DNA of 64,000 nt, taken from G965197405 sp965197405. GTDB taxonomy: Bacteria; Chloroflexota; Dehalococcoidia; Lucifugimonadales; JAGWBF01. Below are positions 8,209 through 16,200 of this stretch, in pieces. The first letter of the stretch is position 1; each line of letters starts with the position of its first letter. Location of the stretch: contig OZ240206.1 of NCBI GenBank assembly GCA_965197405.1, forward strand, positions 3,038,001 to 3,102,000, in the 5' to 3' direction. Below the pieces are notes generated by a model. The model did no database searches and was not told where the DNA came from. It worked only from the letters and a program-made list of their open reading frames with translations. A program made the translations under genes and the position numbers.

Positions 8209-8736
8209 CTACTCCTTCAGGTTGAGGAAGACGACGACGGGCCTGTGGGTAAGGTGTATATACTCGTAGGCGCGTACGATGGCCTGGGGCCACTGGGGAA
8301 CGGGGACGCGGTAGTCAAGGACGAAGGCCTTGATGCTCATGGACTCTACCATTCTGATGGCGTGCTCGGAAAAGGTGTGCACCGCCGAGTTGAACTCCCC
8401 AAACCCGCCCCTGCGTATAGCCAATATGAGTACGGGCACATGGTAGGCCAGGGCAAAGGTGGTGAGAGCCACCATCGAGTTGCCCAGGCCCACGTCCTGG
8501 TAGAAAAGGACACCCTTCTTATCGCCCAGAGCCAGGCCGGCGGCTATGCCTATGCCTTCCTCCTCCCTGGCTACGGGGAAGCACCGGACGGTGGGGTGGT
8601 CCTGGAAATGCTGAATCACGGGCGAGCCGTAGCTGTCGGGGACGTGGATGAAGTAGTCCGGCCCTATCTCCTCCAGGCCCTCTACCACCGCAGCACAGCC
8701 TTCTTCTTTCATGCCCATAGGTCCGAAACCCTTCAT
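8209..8736 (-). CDS. Thiamine-diphosphate enzyme, PYR-domain (alpha) subunit, sulfopyruvate decarboxylase-like
   Basis: A 175-residue subunit holding the pyrimidine-binding half of the ThDP site. The conserved Glu lies in 'VAREEEGIGIAAGLALG', and 'VLFYQDVGLGNSMVALTTF' is the helix typical of ComD-like subunits. Start 8736 is preferred (GAGG site 9 nt upstream); the frame can extend to 8823, and ATGs at 8718 and 8712 are alternatives. With the beta subunit it should form an alpha/beta decarboxylase. The operon continues into the PHP and MaoC genes. Confidence 0.85.
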   Translation of the reverse strand: MKGFGPMGMKEEGCAAVVEGLEEIGPDYFIHVPDSYGSPVIQHFQDHPTVRCFPVAREEEGIGIAAGLALGDKKGVLFYQDVGLGNSMVALTTFALAYHVPVLILAIRRGGFGEFNSAVHTFSEHAIRMVESMSIKAFVLDYRVPVPQWPQAIVRAYEYIHLTHRPVVVFLNLKE

Positions 8737-8842
8737 AAACTGTGACCTCGCAGGACCATCACTGGGGCTTTGTTGACGCTTGTACCCATTCTGTAGATTT
8801 GACACAAGGAGGCATTTAGCCATTCAACCATCGAGTCCTGTC

Positions 8843-9328
8843 AGGGGGCCGGGCAGGCCTGTAAGCCGGGTTCTGTATCCTGAGGGGCCGTTTTATGACC
8901 TTCTTCAGGATGGCGACCATCTCTCTAGGTCGGGCGTTGCCGCCAGACTCAAGCAGCCAACCCGGGGACGGGCCGGGCGCCCATGGTCCCTCTATTCGGC
9001 CTTGCTCCAAGTGGGGTTTGGCCACCGCCGTGTCGCCACAGTCGGCCGTGCGCTCTTACCGCCCGTTTTCACCCTTACCCCGGCAATTTTTACCCTGCGC
9101 AGTGGCCCGGTCCTCTGGAAGGCTCGGTCTTCCAGATAGCTGGGCCGGATGCGCAGGGCAGAAACCCGGGGCGGTATGTTTCTGTGCCACTTTCCGTCCC
9201 CCCGGCGTCGCCGCCGGGGAGCCTGGGAGTTACCCAGCACTCTGCCCGGTGGAGCCCGGACTTTCCTCTCCCCCGGTCCCGCTCAGCGCGGGGCTTCCGG
9301 GGCAGCAGTCGCCCGGCCTGCCAGGCCC
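8843..9328 (-). ncRNA. rnpB: RNase P RNA (bacterial type A)
   Basis: RNA subunit of ribonuclease P, which matures tRNA 5' ends. On the minus strand the diagnostic conserved blocks are present: 'GAGGAAAGTCCGGGCTCC' near the 5' end (about 9275-9255) and 'ACAGAACCCGGCTTA' near the 3' end (about 8874-8860). P1 closes with GGCCGGGC (9318-9311) against GCCCGGCC (8854-8847). The length of about 486 nt fits a type A RNA with GC-rich extensions. A promoter is readable just upstream, so the 5' end near 9328 is well constrained; the 3' end is approximate. Confidence 0.95.
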
Positions 9329-9334
9329 GTGAGA

Positions 9335-9363
9335 ACTCTAACACATCCCGTAGGGGGGGTCAA
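9335..9363 (-). promoter_or_regulatory. Sigma-70-type promoter of rnpB
   Basis: The minus strand shows a -35 box TTGACC (9363-9358), a 17-nt spacer and a -10 box TAGAGT (9340-9335). Transcription would start about 7 nt later, at 9328, exactly at the 5' side of the P1 helix of the RNase P RNA. Confidence 0.7.
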
Positions 9364-9387
9364 CCTGCGAAAACACCCAAAACTCGG

Positions 9388-10089
9388 CTAGCTGACGTAG
9401 AGGATTCGGCCACAGCTGTTGCAGAACACCGTCTCGCGCCCCGCCCTGGCACGCTGGAGTTGGTGAGTTGGAAGCGCCATGCGGCAGCCGCGACAGAGGC
9501 CCCGCTCAACCTTGGCGATAGCCACGCCACCCTTGGATAGCCGAAGGTCATCGTACCGCTTGAGCTCCTGCTGGGCCATGCCCACGGTAAGCCCCTGGCG
9601 ACGGGACTCCAGGGATTTCAGGGTCTCCTCCAGCACCCTTCGCTCCTCTGCAAGCTCTGCCTGATTAAGTCGCCACTCCTCTTCAAGCCGCTGGCTGGTG
9701 TCCTCGAGGGCTTGGAGCCTCCCCTGGGCCTCTTCGAGTCCCATCATCAGTTCCAGGAGCTTGTCGTCGGACTCCTTTAGCTGGTCCCGCAGGAAGGTTG
9801 CCTCTCTTTCGAAGCCCTCTAGCTCTCTGAGATTAGTTACCGTGCCGCCATAAAGCCTGCCTTCGATACCCTTCAGCTTTTCCTTCAGTGACTCCACTTC
9901 CAGGTCTTGAGCACTGTGCTGCAAGCGCAAATGCTGCTGGGAAGCCCTCTGTGTCTCAAGCTCGTCGTGCAGAGCGACTAGCTCCGCCCGCTCGCCCATT
10001 TGGCTGTCAATGGAGGAGAGACGATTGCTGCACTGGGTAATCTCCAGGTCCAACTCTTGAAGCTCGTAAAGCTGCCTCACCGTAGTCAT
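9388..10089 (-). CDS. Zinc-ribbon coiled-coil protein (CT398/DUF164 family)
   Basis: A 233-residue protein of the family with a long helical hairpin and a C-terminal C4 zinc ribbon (zf-RING_7). Residues about 5-175 are almost continuous heptad-rich coiled coil with many Glu, Leu and Arg. The ribbon is 'GLCRGCRMAL' plus 'FCNSCGRILY', two CxxC pairs 22 residues apart. The family is widespread and often lies beside rnpB, as here; its role is unclear, with nucleic-acid binding proposed from structure. ATG 10089 is taken as start, with an adjacent GTG at 10092. Confidence 0.9.
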   Translation of the reverse strand: MTTVRQLYELQELDLEITQCSNRLSSIDSQMGERAELVALHDELETQRASQQHLRLQHSAQDLEVESLKEKLKGIEGRLYGGTVTNLRELEGFEREATFLRDQLKESDDKLLELMMGLEEAQGRLQALEDTSQRLEEEWRLNQAELAEERRVLEETLKSLESRRQGLTVGMAQQELKRYDDLRLSKGGVAIAKVERGLCRGCRMALPTHQLQRARAGRETVFCNSCGRILYVS

Positions 10090-10181
10090 CACGCCACCAA
10101 GCCGTCACAGGGTGATACAGGTCCCTTGATAGGTCTTGATAGGATTGTAGAGTCGCAGCGTTGCCCTTGTCAACGAGCGCG

Positions 10182-10191
10182 GGTGCAGGTG
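10182..10191. repeat. Left target-site duplication of the ISAs1-type element
   Basis: GGTGCAGGTG directly before the left inverted repeat; it is repeated exactly at 11424-11433 after the right one. Ten bp fits the 8-10 bp usual for ISAs1. Confidence 0.9.
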
Positions 10192-11423
10192 CAGGACGAT
10201 TGCAAAGTGGGCGTAAAAGGGATAGAAAGAGGAGAGAGGAAATGAAAAGGGGGTGATGAGAGACTATGGGAACGGCGGTGGAGTCTCTTTTCGGATGCTT
10301 GGCAGAGATACCAGACCCTAGAAAAGCCCGGGGAATCAGACATCCCTTTCAGGCGATTTTGCGCTTGAGCCTGTTGGGACTGGTGAGCGGTCAAACAACG
10401 ATGGCCCATATAGCTTTGTTCGGAGAAAAACACTGGCCCAGATTGAAGGAACCCTTGGGCTTTGTTCAGGACCGGCCTCCCCACGCTACCACGATTTCCC
10501 GCACCTTGGCCGGGGTCTCTTTTGGGCAACTACAAGGAGCCTTGATTGGCTGGATGGAGAGGGTAGCGCCAGACCAACCGATGAATGCCGCAGTGGATGG
10601 GAAGTGGGCTAGACAGTCCGAAGATGCCGCCGGGAATCCTCTGGGGATGGTAAACGTCCTGGCCCATGACTTGAAGCTGTGCCTGGCCCAGTGGCCGATG
10701 ACGGAGAAGCGGTACGAACCGGCAGTGTTGCGGACCCAACTGGCCCAGTTGTTTGAGCATTATCCCAGCTTGCAACTGCTCACTATGGACGCCCTGTATG
10801 CAGAGCGGGACCTTTGCCAGGCCATCGTGAGCTATGGACGGGACTACCTGGTGCGGGTCAAAGGGAACCGGCCTACGGTCCTGGCCGCCCTGGCGGACGG
10901 GTTTTCAGAGGACCAACTGGGGGAACCGCAAGCGCAGACTGTGGACAAAGGGGGGGCAAAATCGAGACCCGGAGGCTTTGGGCCAGCACTGTACTAGCCG
11001 ACTACATCCGGGAGGAACTGGGGTTTCCTGGGGCACAGCAGGGGGCAATGGTGGAAAAAGTGAGCGTAGAGATAGCCACTGGTGAAGTATCCAAGGAGCG
11101 GTGGTATCTGCTGACCAGTCTACCTTCCAGAGGATGCACCCCAGACGGACTGCTCCGGCTGTTCCGAAACCACTGGAGCGTTGAGAATAGCCTGCACCAT
11201 GTGAAAGACCGTAGCTGGGATGAAGATCGGCACACGCTGCGCCGTCCGGGGCTGGGAGAGGTCTTTGCCACTCTGGTGAATGCCAGTTTGAACGCCCTGC
11301 GCCTGGAAGGGTGGTTTCCAACCAAGATGTCCATGCCCTTACGCGCCAAGAGTTGCGCTTTTAGCCCGGATCAGACTATCGCTCGATTGTCCGGCCAGCT
11401 ATTTTGACTTTGCAATCGTCCTG
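10192..11423. mobile_element. ISAs1-family insertion sequence
   Basis: A 1232-bp element bounded by perfect 17-bp terminal inverted repeats CAGGACGATTGCAAAGT (10192-10208 and, inverted, 11407-11423) and flanked by a perfect 10-bp direct repeat. Size, TIR and duplication length all fit the ISAs1 family. It holds one transposase gene with a frameshift. The perfect ends and duplication indicate a recent insertion. It landed between the zinc-ribbon gene and cysS, with its right end 31 bp upstream of the cysS -10 box. Confidence 0.95.
10266..11407 (+). pseudogene. ISAs1-family transposase, split by a frameshift
   Basis: DDE transposase of the ISAs1/H-repeat type: 'FGCLAEIPDPRKARGIRHP' at the N-terminus, first Asp in 'AAVDGKWAR', second in 'LTMDALYAERD', and the C-terminal region 'HWSVENSLHHVKDRSWDED'. 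The frame starting at 10266 ends at 10997. The downstream half continues in the -1 frame to the stop at 11405-11407, inside the right inverted repeat. The two frames meet at a run of seven G (10950-10956). This is either a decay mutation, a homopolymer sequencing error, or slippage-dependent expression. Joined, the protein is about 380 residues, the normal family length. Confidence 0.9.
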
Positions 11424-11433
11424 GGTGCAGGTG
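11424..11433. repeat. Right target-site duplication of the ISAs1-type element
   Basis: GGTGCAGGTG, identical to 10182-10191. Confidence 0.9.
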
Positions 11434-11450
11434 CAATTGTGGCTGATACG

Positions 11451-11459
11451 TGATAGAAT
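11451..11459 (+). promoter_or_regulatory. Extended -10 promoter for cysS
   Basis: TGATAGAAT is an extended -10 element (TGnTATAAT-like). Start of transcription would fall near 11466, 28 nt before the TTG start codon. No clear -35 box is present at 11431-11436, which is where the duplicated target sequence of the upstream insertion lies. Inferred from sequence only. Confidence 0.5.
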
Positions 11460-11493
11460 CTTCTCAAAGAAAGTCTTGACAAGGGGTGAAGGT

Positions 11494-13677
11494 TTGCTTC
11501 GCATCTACAATACCCTTAGCAAGAGAGTGGAAGAAATAACGACCCTGGAGCCCGGCGTCGTCCGCATGTACACCTGTGGCCCCACAGTGTACCGCTACGC
11601 CCACGTGGGCAACCTGCGCACGTACCTCATGGCCGACTGGGTAAGGAGGATACTGGAGCGCAACGGCTACAGGATAACCCACGTCAAGAACATCACGGAC
11701 GTGGGCCACATGCGTCAGGAGATGCTGGAGACAGGTGGCGACAAGGTCATTCTCGCAGCCCTTGCCGAGGGCAAAACCCCACGGGAGATAGCCCAGTTCT
11801 ACGCGCAGACCTTTCACCGGGACGAGGAGAAAGTAAACATTCTTCCCGCCCATCATTTCCCTTGGGCCACCGAGCACGTCCAGGAGATGATAGCCATAAT
11901 AGAGCGGCTCTTTGAGCAGGGCTACGCCTACGAGGCCGGAGACAACATCTACTTCGACGTGGGCAAGTTCGCCGACTATGGCAAGCTCTCCGGCAACGTT
12001 CAAGAGGGGTTGCTGGAGGGCGTCAGGGCGGAGGTAGACCCGCTGAAAAAGGACCCGCGAGACTTCACCTTGTGGAAGACGGCGGAGCCTGGCCGGGAGA
12101 TGAAGTGGGACAGTCCTTGGGGCGAAGGCTTCCCGGGCTGGCACATCGAGTGTTCCGCCATGTCCACCAAGTACATGGGCGAGCAGTTGGATATACACAC
12201 CGGGGGGGTGGACAATATCTTCCCCCACCACGAGGATGAGATAGCCCAGAGTGAAGGAGCGTTTGGCAAGTCCTTCGTGCGCTACTGGGTGCACGGCCAG
12301 CACCTCCTGGCCGACGGCGTCAAGATGGCCAAGTCCGCAGGGAACGAATTCATCCTGGACGACTTGGAGCAGCGGGGGTTCGACCCCATATCCTTCCGAT
12401 ACCTGTGTCTCACCATAAGGTACAGGCACCGGATGAACTTCACCTTTCACGCCCTCAAGGCCGCCGAGCGCGCCCTCACCAGCCTTCGAGACCGGGTATG
12501 GGAGTGGCGGAGCCTGGCCCCCCTCACCAGCCAGCCGGAGGAGTCGCGAGAATGGCAGGGACGGTTCTCCGAAACCGTGGAAAACGACCTGGACATGCCG
12601 AGGGCCTTGGGGCTTACGTGGGACATGGTCCGCTCGGACCTGCCCGACCAGGCGAAGCTGGAGCTACTCCTGGAGTTTGACCGCATCCTGGGCTTGGGGC
12701 TGGACAAAGTATCCGCCAGCTACGATCTGCCCTACGATGTAAAGAGCACCGTCGCCGAGAGGAGAGGTCTTCGAGAACAGGCCGAGTACCGGAAGGCCGA
12801 TGAGCTACGGGGCGCCATCTCGACCAGCGGCTACCTGGTGGGAGACATGATGGCAGATACCAGGGTCCGCCCCAAGACAACGCTGGAGAAGCAGGAGGAG
12901 CGTTGGAAGTCGGTCTCGTCGGCAAAAGAGGTGGAGTCCCGTCTTGACCTGCCCCCTCAGCTGGACTTCTCCTTCGTGGTGACCGCCAGCAACTACATGG
13001 ATGACGTCAAGCGTTGCACTGAAAGCGTGCTCAAGTGGGCCGAGGGGTACTCAGCCGAGCTAATAGTGGTGGACAACGGCTCCACTGACGGCACGTCCGA
13101 ATGGCTGGAGGAGCTGCAACAAAGGGAACCCCGCGCCAGGGTCATTCACTGCGACCACGTCCTTGGAGAGGGGACGGCCAAGAACATCGGGCTGAAGCAG
13201 AGCCTGGGCAGGAACATAGTGATAGTTGATACCTCCGTGGAAGCGCTGGGCGACGTGCTCGGCCCCATCGGGAGATGGCTGGAGGATAGCTCTATCGGCA
13301 TCATCGGTCCCTGGGGGCTGTTGAGCGAGAACATGCAGCACTTTCACGAAGAGGTGGAATCGGGCGATGCCGACGCGATGCAGGCCTACTGCATCGCCTT
13401 TCGACGGGCCTTGTTCCCGCAGGTTGGGCTGATGCGGGAGGTCTTCAGGTTCTACCGCAACCTGGACCTGGACTTCAGCTTCCAGTTCAAGGACAAGGGC
13501 TATCGCATCGTAGCCGATGGGACTCTCCCCGTGGTGCGCCACGAGCATCGCCAATGGAGCGCCCTGGGAGAGACGGAGCGCCACCATCTCAGCTTCAGTA
13601 ACTTCAAGCGCTTCTACAAGAAATGGAGCGATAGGACTGACCTCCTGGTATCCAGTGGGGAGAGACGTACCCCGTAG
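11494..13677 (+). CDS. cysS: Cysteinyl-tRNA synthetase fused to a family-2 glycosyltransferase domain
   Basis: A 727-residue protein, far longer than the usual 450-500 for CysRS. Residues 1 to about 475 are a complete class I CysRS: Zn-ligand 'YTCGPTVY', HIGH motif as 'AHVGN' (36-40), 'GWHIECSAM', 'HTGGVDNIFPHHEDE', KMSKS as 'KMAKS' (277-281), and the DALR-type helical domain. From about residue 490 a GT-A glycosyltransferase domain follows: 'DFSFVVTASNY', 'VVDNGSTDGTSEWLEE' (527-), 'GTAKNIGL' and 'LDLDFSFQFKDKGYRI'. The usual DxD is 'VDTSVE', so metal binding is doubtful. No stop or frameshift separates the halves. The TTG start at 11494 has AAGGGG 7 nt upstream; the frame opens earlier inside the IS end but that is not used. 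Confidence 0.92.
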   Translation: MLRIYNTLSKRVEEITTLEPGVVRMYTCGPTVYRYAHVGNLRTYLMADWVRRILERNGYRITHVKNITDVGHMRQEMLETGGDKVILAALAEGKTPREIAQFYAQTFHRDEEKVNILPAHHFPWATEHVQEMIAIIERLFEQGYAYEAGDNIYFDVGKFADYGKLSGNVQEGLLEGVRAEVDPLKKDPRDFTLWKTAEPGREMKWDSPWGEGFPGWHIECSAMSTKYMGEQLDIHTGGVDNIFPHHEDEIAQSEGAFGKSFVRYWVHGQHLLADGVKMAKSAGNEFILDDLEQRGFDPISFRYLCLTIRYRHRMNFTFHALKAAERALTSLRDRVWEWRSLAPLTSQPEESREWQGRFSETVENDLDMPRALGLTWDMVRSDLPDQAKLELLLEFDRILGLGLDKVSASYDLPYDVKSTVAERRGLREQAEYRKADELRGAISTSGYLVGDMMADTRVRPKTTLEKQEERWKSVSSAKEVESRLDLPPQLDFSFVVTASNYMDDVKRCTESVLKWAEGYSAELIVVDNGSTDGTSEWLEELQQREPRARVIHCDHVLGEGTAKNIGLKQSLGRNIVIVDTSVEALGDVLGPIGRWLEDSSIGIIGPWGLLSENMQHFHEEVESGDADAMQAYCIAFRRALFPQVGLMREVFRFYRNLDLDFSFQFKDKGYRIVADGTLPVVRHEHRQWSALGETERHHLSFSNFKRFYKKWSDRTDLLVSSGERRTP

Positions 13678-13735
13678 TGCATGGACTACGGAAAGCGGTC
13701 TTGTCCCCGCCTCTCCCCCAAGCTGATTTGTTAGG

Positions 13736-13935
13736 CTAAGGTCACTTCACTCTAGGCATCAGGAGAATACAGCCCCTGTCGCGCGTCATTCCGAACGGAG
13801 CGAAGCGGAGTGAGGAACCTAAAATATCGCCTAACAAAGATCGGAATCAAGGCAGCACCAGCCGGAGCAAGAACCCGGTCAGCCAGGACTTTAGGCCCCT
13901 CGCTCCGCTCGGGGTGACAACGAAACGAGGCTGAC
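13736..13935. repeat. Family A MITE-like element (copy A2), reverse orientation
   Basis: The 353-bp gap between cysS and the PIG-L gene contains one copy in reverse orientation: 'gtcattccgaacggagcg' at about 13785 and 'cctcgctccgctcggggtg' at about 13899. Nothing else is recognisable in the gap. Confidence 0.75.
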
Positions 13936-14030
13936 CCTTGAGGGGCAAAGGCCCTGGGCGGGACACGTCTTCCATAGCCTTCGCCTGGCTAGCCCTGCGC
14001 AAAAGACTCGATTTTGGAGGTAGCGATTCT

Positions 14031-14741
14031 ATGACCCAGGAAGAGCCTTATCGCCGTGGGATGGTGGTAGTAGCCCACGCGGATGATGCCGAGTACGGCT
14101 GCGCGGGGACGGTGGCAAAGTGGTGCAAGCAGGGGATGGAGGTGGTGTACGTTATCTGTAGCGACGGCAGCAAGGGCAGCAGCGACCCGGATATGACCCC
14201 GGAGCGCCTGGTGGAAATGAGGCGGAGGGAGCAGGTCGAAGCAGGAAGGGTCCTCGGAGTGAAAGAGGTGGTATTTCTCGAATACGAAGACTCGATGCTT
14301 CAGCCGACCCTGGACATGCGTCGAGACATCGCCAGGGAAATCAGGAGGCACAAGCCGGATGTTCTCATCTGCCCAAGCCCCTTGAGGAACCTGCAGGGAG
14401 GGGGCTTCATCGGGCACCCCGACCACCTGGCCGTGGGAGAAGCAGCCATGTCGGCAGTATTCCCGACGGCTCGCGACCGGATGACCTTCCCGGAGTTGCT
14501 TGAGGAGGGGCTGGAGCCTCACAAGGTGAGAGAGGTCCTGCTGTCAGACAACGAGACTCCCGACAAGTGGATTGACGTCTCCGAGACCATAGATGTGGCC
14601 ATCGAGGCGCTGAAAGAGCATGTATCCCAGGTTGGGGAGGGGCACGAGGACGACTATTGGATGCGGGACTGGAGGCGGCGAGCAGGTGAGCAACGGGGTG
14701 TGGATTACGCCGAGACCTTCAAGCATTTTCACCTCATGTAG
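14031..14741 (+). CDS. PIG-L family deacetylase
   Basis: A 236-residue zinc-dependent N-acetylglucosaminyl deacetylase-like enzyme (LmbE/PIG-L fold). The metal motif is 'AHADDAEYGCAGT' (residues 15-27; the usual AHPDD has Ala for Pro), with the third ligand in 'GHPDHLAVG'. Members remove acetyl groups from GlcNAc-linked lipids, mycothiol/bacillithiol precursors or small conjugates. ATG 14031 has GGAGG 10 nt upstream; the longer open frame from 13938 runs into repeat A2 and is not credible. The BNR-repeat gene follows after 12 bp. Confidence 0.9.
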   Translation: MTQEEPYRRGMVVVAHADDAEYGCAGTVAKWCKQGMEVVYVICSDGSKGSSDPDMTPERLVEMRRREQVEAGRVLGVKEVVFLEYEDSMLQPTLDMRRDIAREIRRHKPDVLICPSPLRNLQGGGFIGHPDHLAVGEAAMSAVFPTARDRMTFPELLEEGLEPHKVREVLLSDNETPDKWIDVSETIDVAIEALKEHVSQVGEGHEDDYWMRDWRRRAGEQRGVDYAETFKHFHLM

Positions 14742-14753
14742 AAGGGAACACCC

Positions 14754-15773
14754 ATGGCATCGGATACACCATCCGGCACATCCACGACTCCGGAACCCTA
14801 CGTTTACGCGGGCGCCGGGACGGGCGGCCTCTACCGGAAAGCCCCAGAGGAAGACCGGTGGGAGGAGCTTACCAACGGCCTGCCGCCATCGCCCGAGGTA
14901 CGAGCGCTCGCCATCCATCCTCTACAACCCGGTGTGGTGTTCGCAGGGACCCAGGATGGACTCTATAGAAGCGGCAGCCACGGCGACCACTGGAGGCGCA
15001 TTGACATACCCGTGGCCAGCAGTGTTGTCTGGTCGCTGCTCCTCCTCCCCCACAACCCGAGGCTAATGTACGTAGGCATGGCGCCCGCGCAAATCTTCCG
15101 CACCCGGGACGGAGGACGCACCTGGGACTCTCTGCCCATCCCCTTGGGTGACAATATAGTCTCCATGTCCTTTGACACGCGAGTCATCGCTATGGCGGTG
15201 AACCCCAGGGAGCCTGACGAGATATACGCTGCCCTGGAGGTGGGCGGCATGATTCGCAGCCTGGACGGCGGGGAGAGCTGGGAACCCATCAACGCGGGTC
15301 TGTCCGAGGGTGGCGAGGACCGGTTGGACCTGCACGGGGTACAGGTCAGCGCAGAGCAGCCTGACACTCCGTACATAAGCACCCGGCAAGGGATGTTCCG
15401 CGGTCGGGAGCGCGGCAATCGCTGGGAGCCTATTGACCTTGGGAAATACTCTCCCATCACCTATACGCGGGACTTGCTGCTGTCACCCCAACACCCCAAT
15501 ACGCTGTACGTCTCCGTCGGAGGCGCGGCGCGCAGCGAGGTCGGGGCGCTGTTCCGGAGCCGGGACCTGGGCGAGACCTGGGAACGGGTAGACCACGACG
15601 TGACGCCCCGGAGCACCATGATGGCGGTGGCGATTAACTCGCGCGTTCCCTCCCAGGTGTACTGCGCCAGCCGGGGCGGGCAGGTCTTCGCCTCACTCGA
15701 CGACGGCGCCACGTGGACCGAGCACCATCTGCCGGAGGGCGTCGAAGAGGTGTACGCTCTGGCGGTCGGCTAG
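14754..15773 (+). CDS. BNR/Asp-box repeat beta-propeller protein
   Basis: A 339-residue protein made of repeated blades with Asp-box motifs (SxDxGxTW): 'RTRDGGRTW', 'SLDGGESW', 'SRDLGETW' and 'SLDDGATW', spaced roughly 45-90 residues apart. This is the fold of VPS10/sialidase-type propellers. Sialidase catalytic residues are not evident, so it is probably a binding or scaffold protein. No signal peptide is visible. It follows the PIG-L gene by 12 bp with its own site (agaaggga), suggesting co-expression. Confidence 0.85.
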   Translation: MASDTPSGTSTTPEPYVYAGAGTGGLYRKAPEEDRWEELTNGLPPSPEVRALAIHPLQPGVVFAGTQDGLYRSGSHGDHWRRIDIPVASSVVWSLLLLPHNPRLMYVGMAPAQIFRTRDGGRTWDSLPIPLGDNIVSMSFDTRVIAMAVNPREPDEIYAALEVGGMIRSLDGGESWEPINAGLSEGGEDRLDLHGVQVSAEQPDTPYISTRQGMFRGRERGNRWEPIDLGKYSPITYTRDLLLSPQHPNTLYVSVGGAARSEVGALFRSRDLGETWERVDHDVTPRSTMMAVAINSRVPSQVYCASRGGQVFASLDDGATWTEHHLPEGVEEVYALAVG

Positions 15774-15792
15774 GCATAAAGTTTGAAAAGCG

Positions 15793-16140
15793 CTAACCCA
15801 ACGCCACGCCCTTGTCCAGCAGCAGACAGGCCTCACCCCATTGCCCGGGGATGTTCAAGTCCCAGCCTTCGGGAGAGCCTGCGGGCTTCAGTCTGATTCC
15901 CTCGTCGCCCCCGTAGACGAGCATGGCTACGCCTTCACCCGAGTCTTCCACCAGTACGGCGTACGCGGGGCAGGGACCTGCTTCACTCGACCAGCCTGTG
16001 ACGTCGCACATGAGGTCATTGCCCTCGGGGTCGGACGCCATTATCCTCGACACCTGAACAGGCTCCTGCATGGCATCGAACACCCTCACCATGGAGAGGG
16101 AGCAGTTGGCGCTTTCCGATACGTCTACTTCCAGGAACAT
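15793..16140 (-). CDS. Hypothetical protein, 115 residues
   Basis: Not recognised. A soluble acidic protein with no membrane segment, beginning 'MFLEVDVSESANCSLSMVR'. Four Cys are scattered (near residues 13, 45, 57 and 105) without a metal-binding pattern. The alternating hydrophobic stretches ('YAVLVEDSGEGVAMLVYGG') suggest a small beta-rich domain. GAGAGG lies 7 nt before the ATG. It is 60 bp downstream of lipB on the same strand and convergent with the BNR-repeat gene. Confidence 0.65.
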   Translation of the reverse strand: MFLEVDVSESANCSLSMVRVFDAMQEPVQVSRIMASDPEGNDLMCDVTGWSSEAGPCPAYAVLVEDSGEGVAMLVYGGDEGIRLKPAGSPEGWDLNIPGQWGEACLLLDKGVALG

Positions 16141-16200
16141 GGTGATACCTCTCCCAATTTTCGATGTTATTAATGCTATGCAGCGGTGGCCGGCCGGGGG

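Noticed and set aside
8843..9332. Several overlapping GC-rich open frames on both strands
   Set aside because: They lie inside the RNase P RNA gene, whose conserved blocks and promoter are clear.
13938..14030. Longer N-terminus for the PIG-L protein
   Set aside because: The extension runs out of repeat A2 and lacks a ribosome site; ATG 14031 has GGAGG and the family N-terminus.
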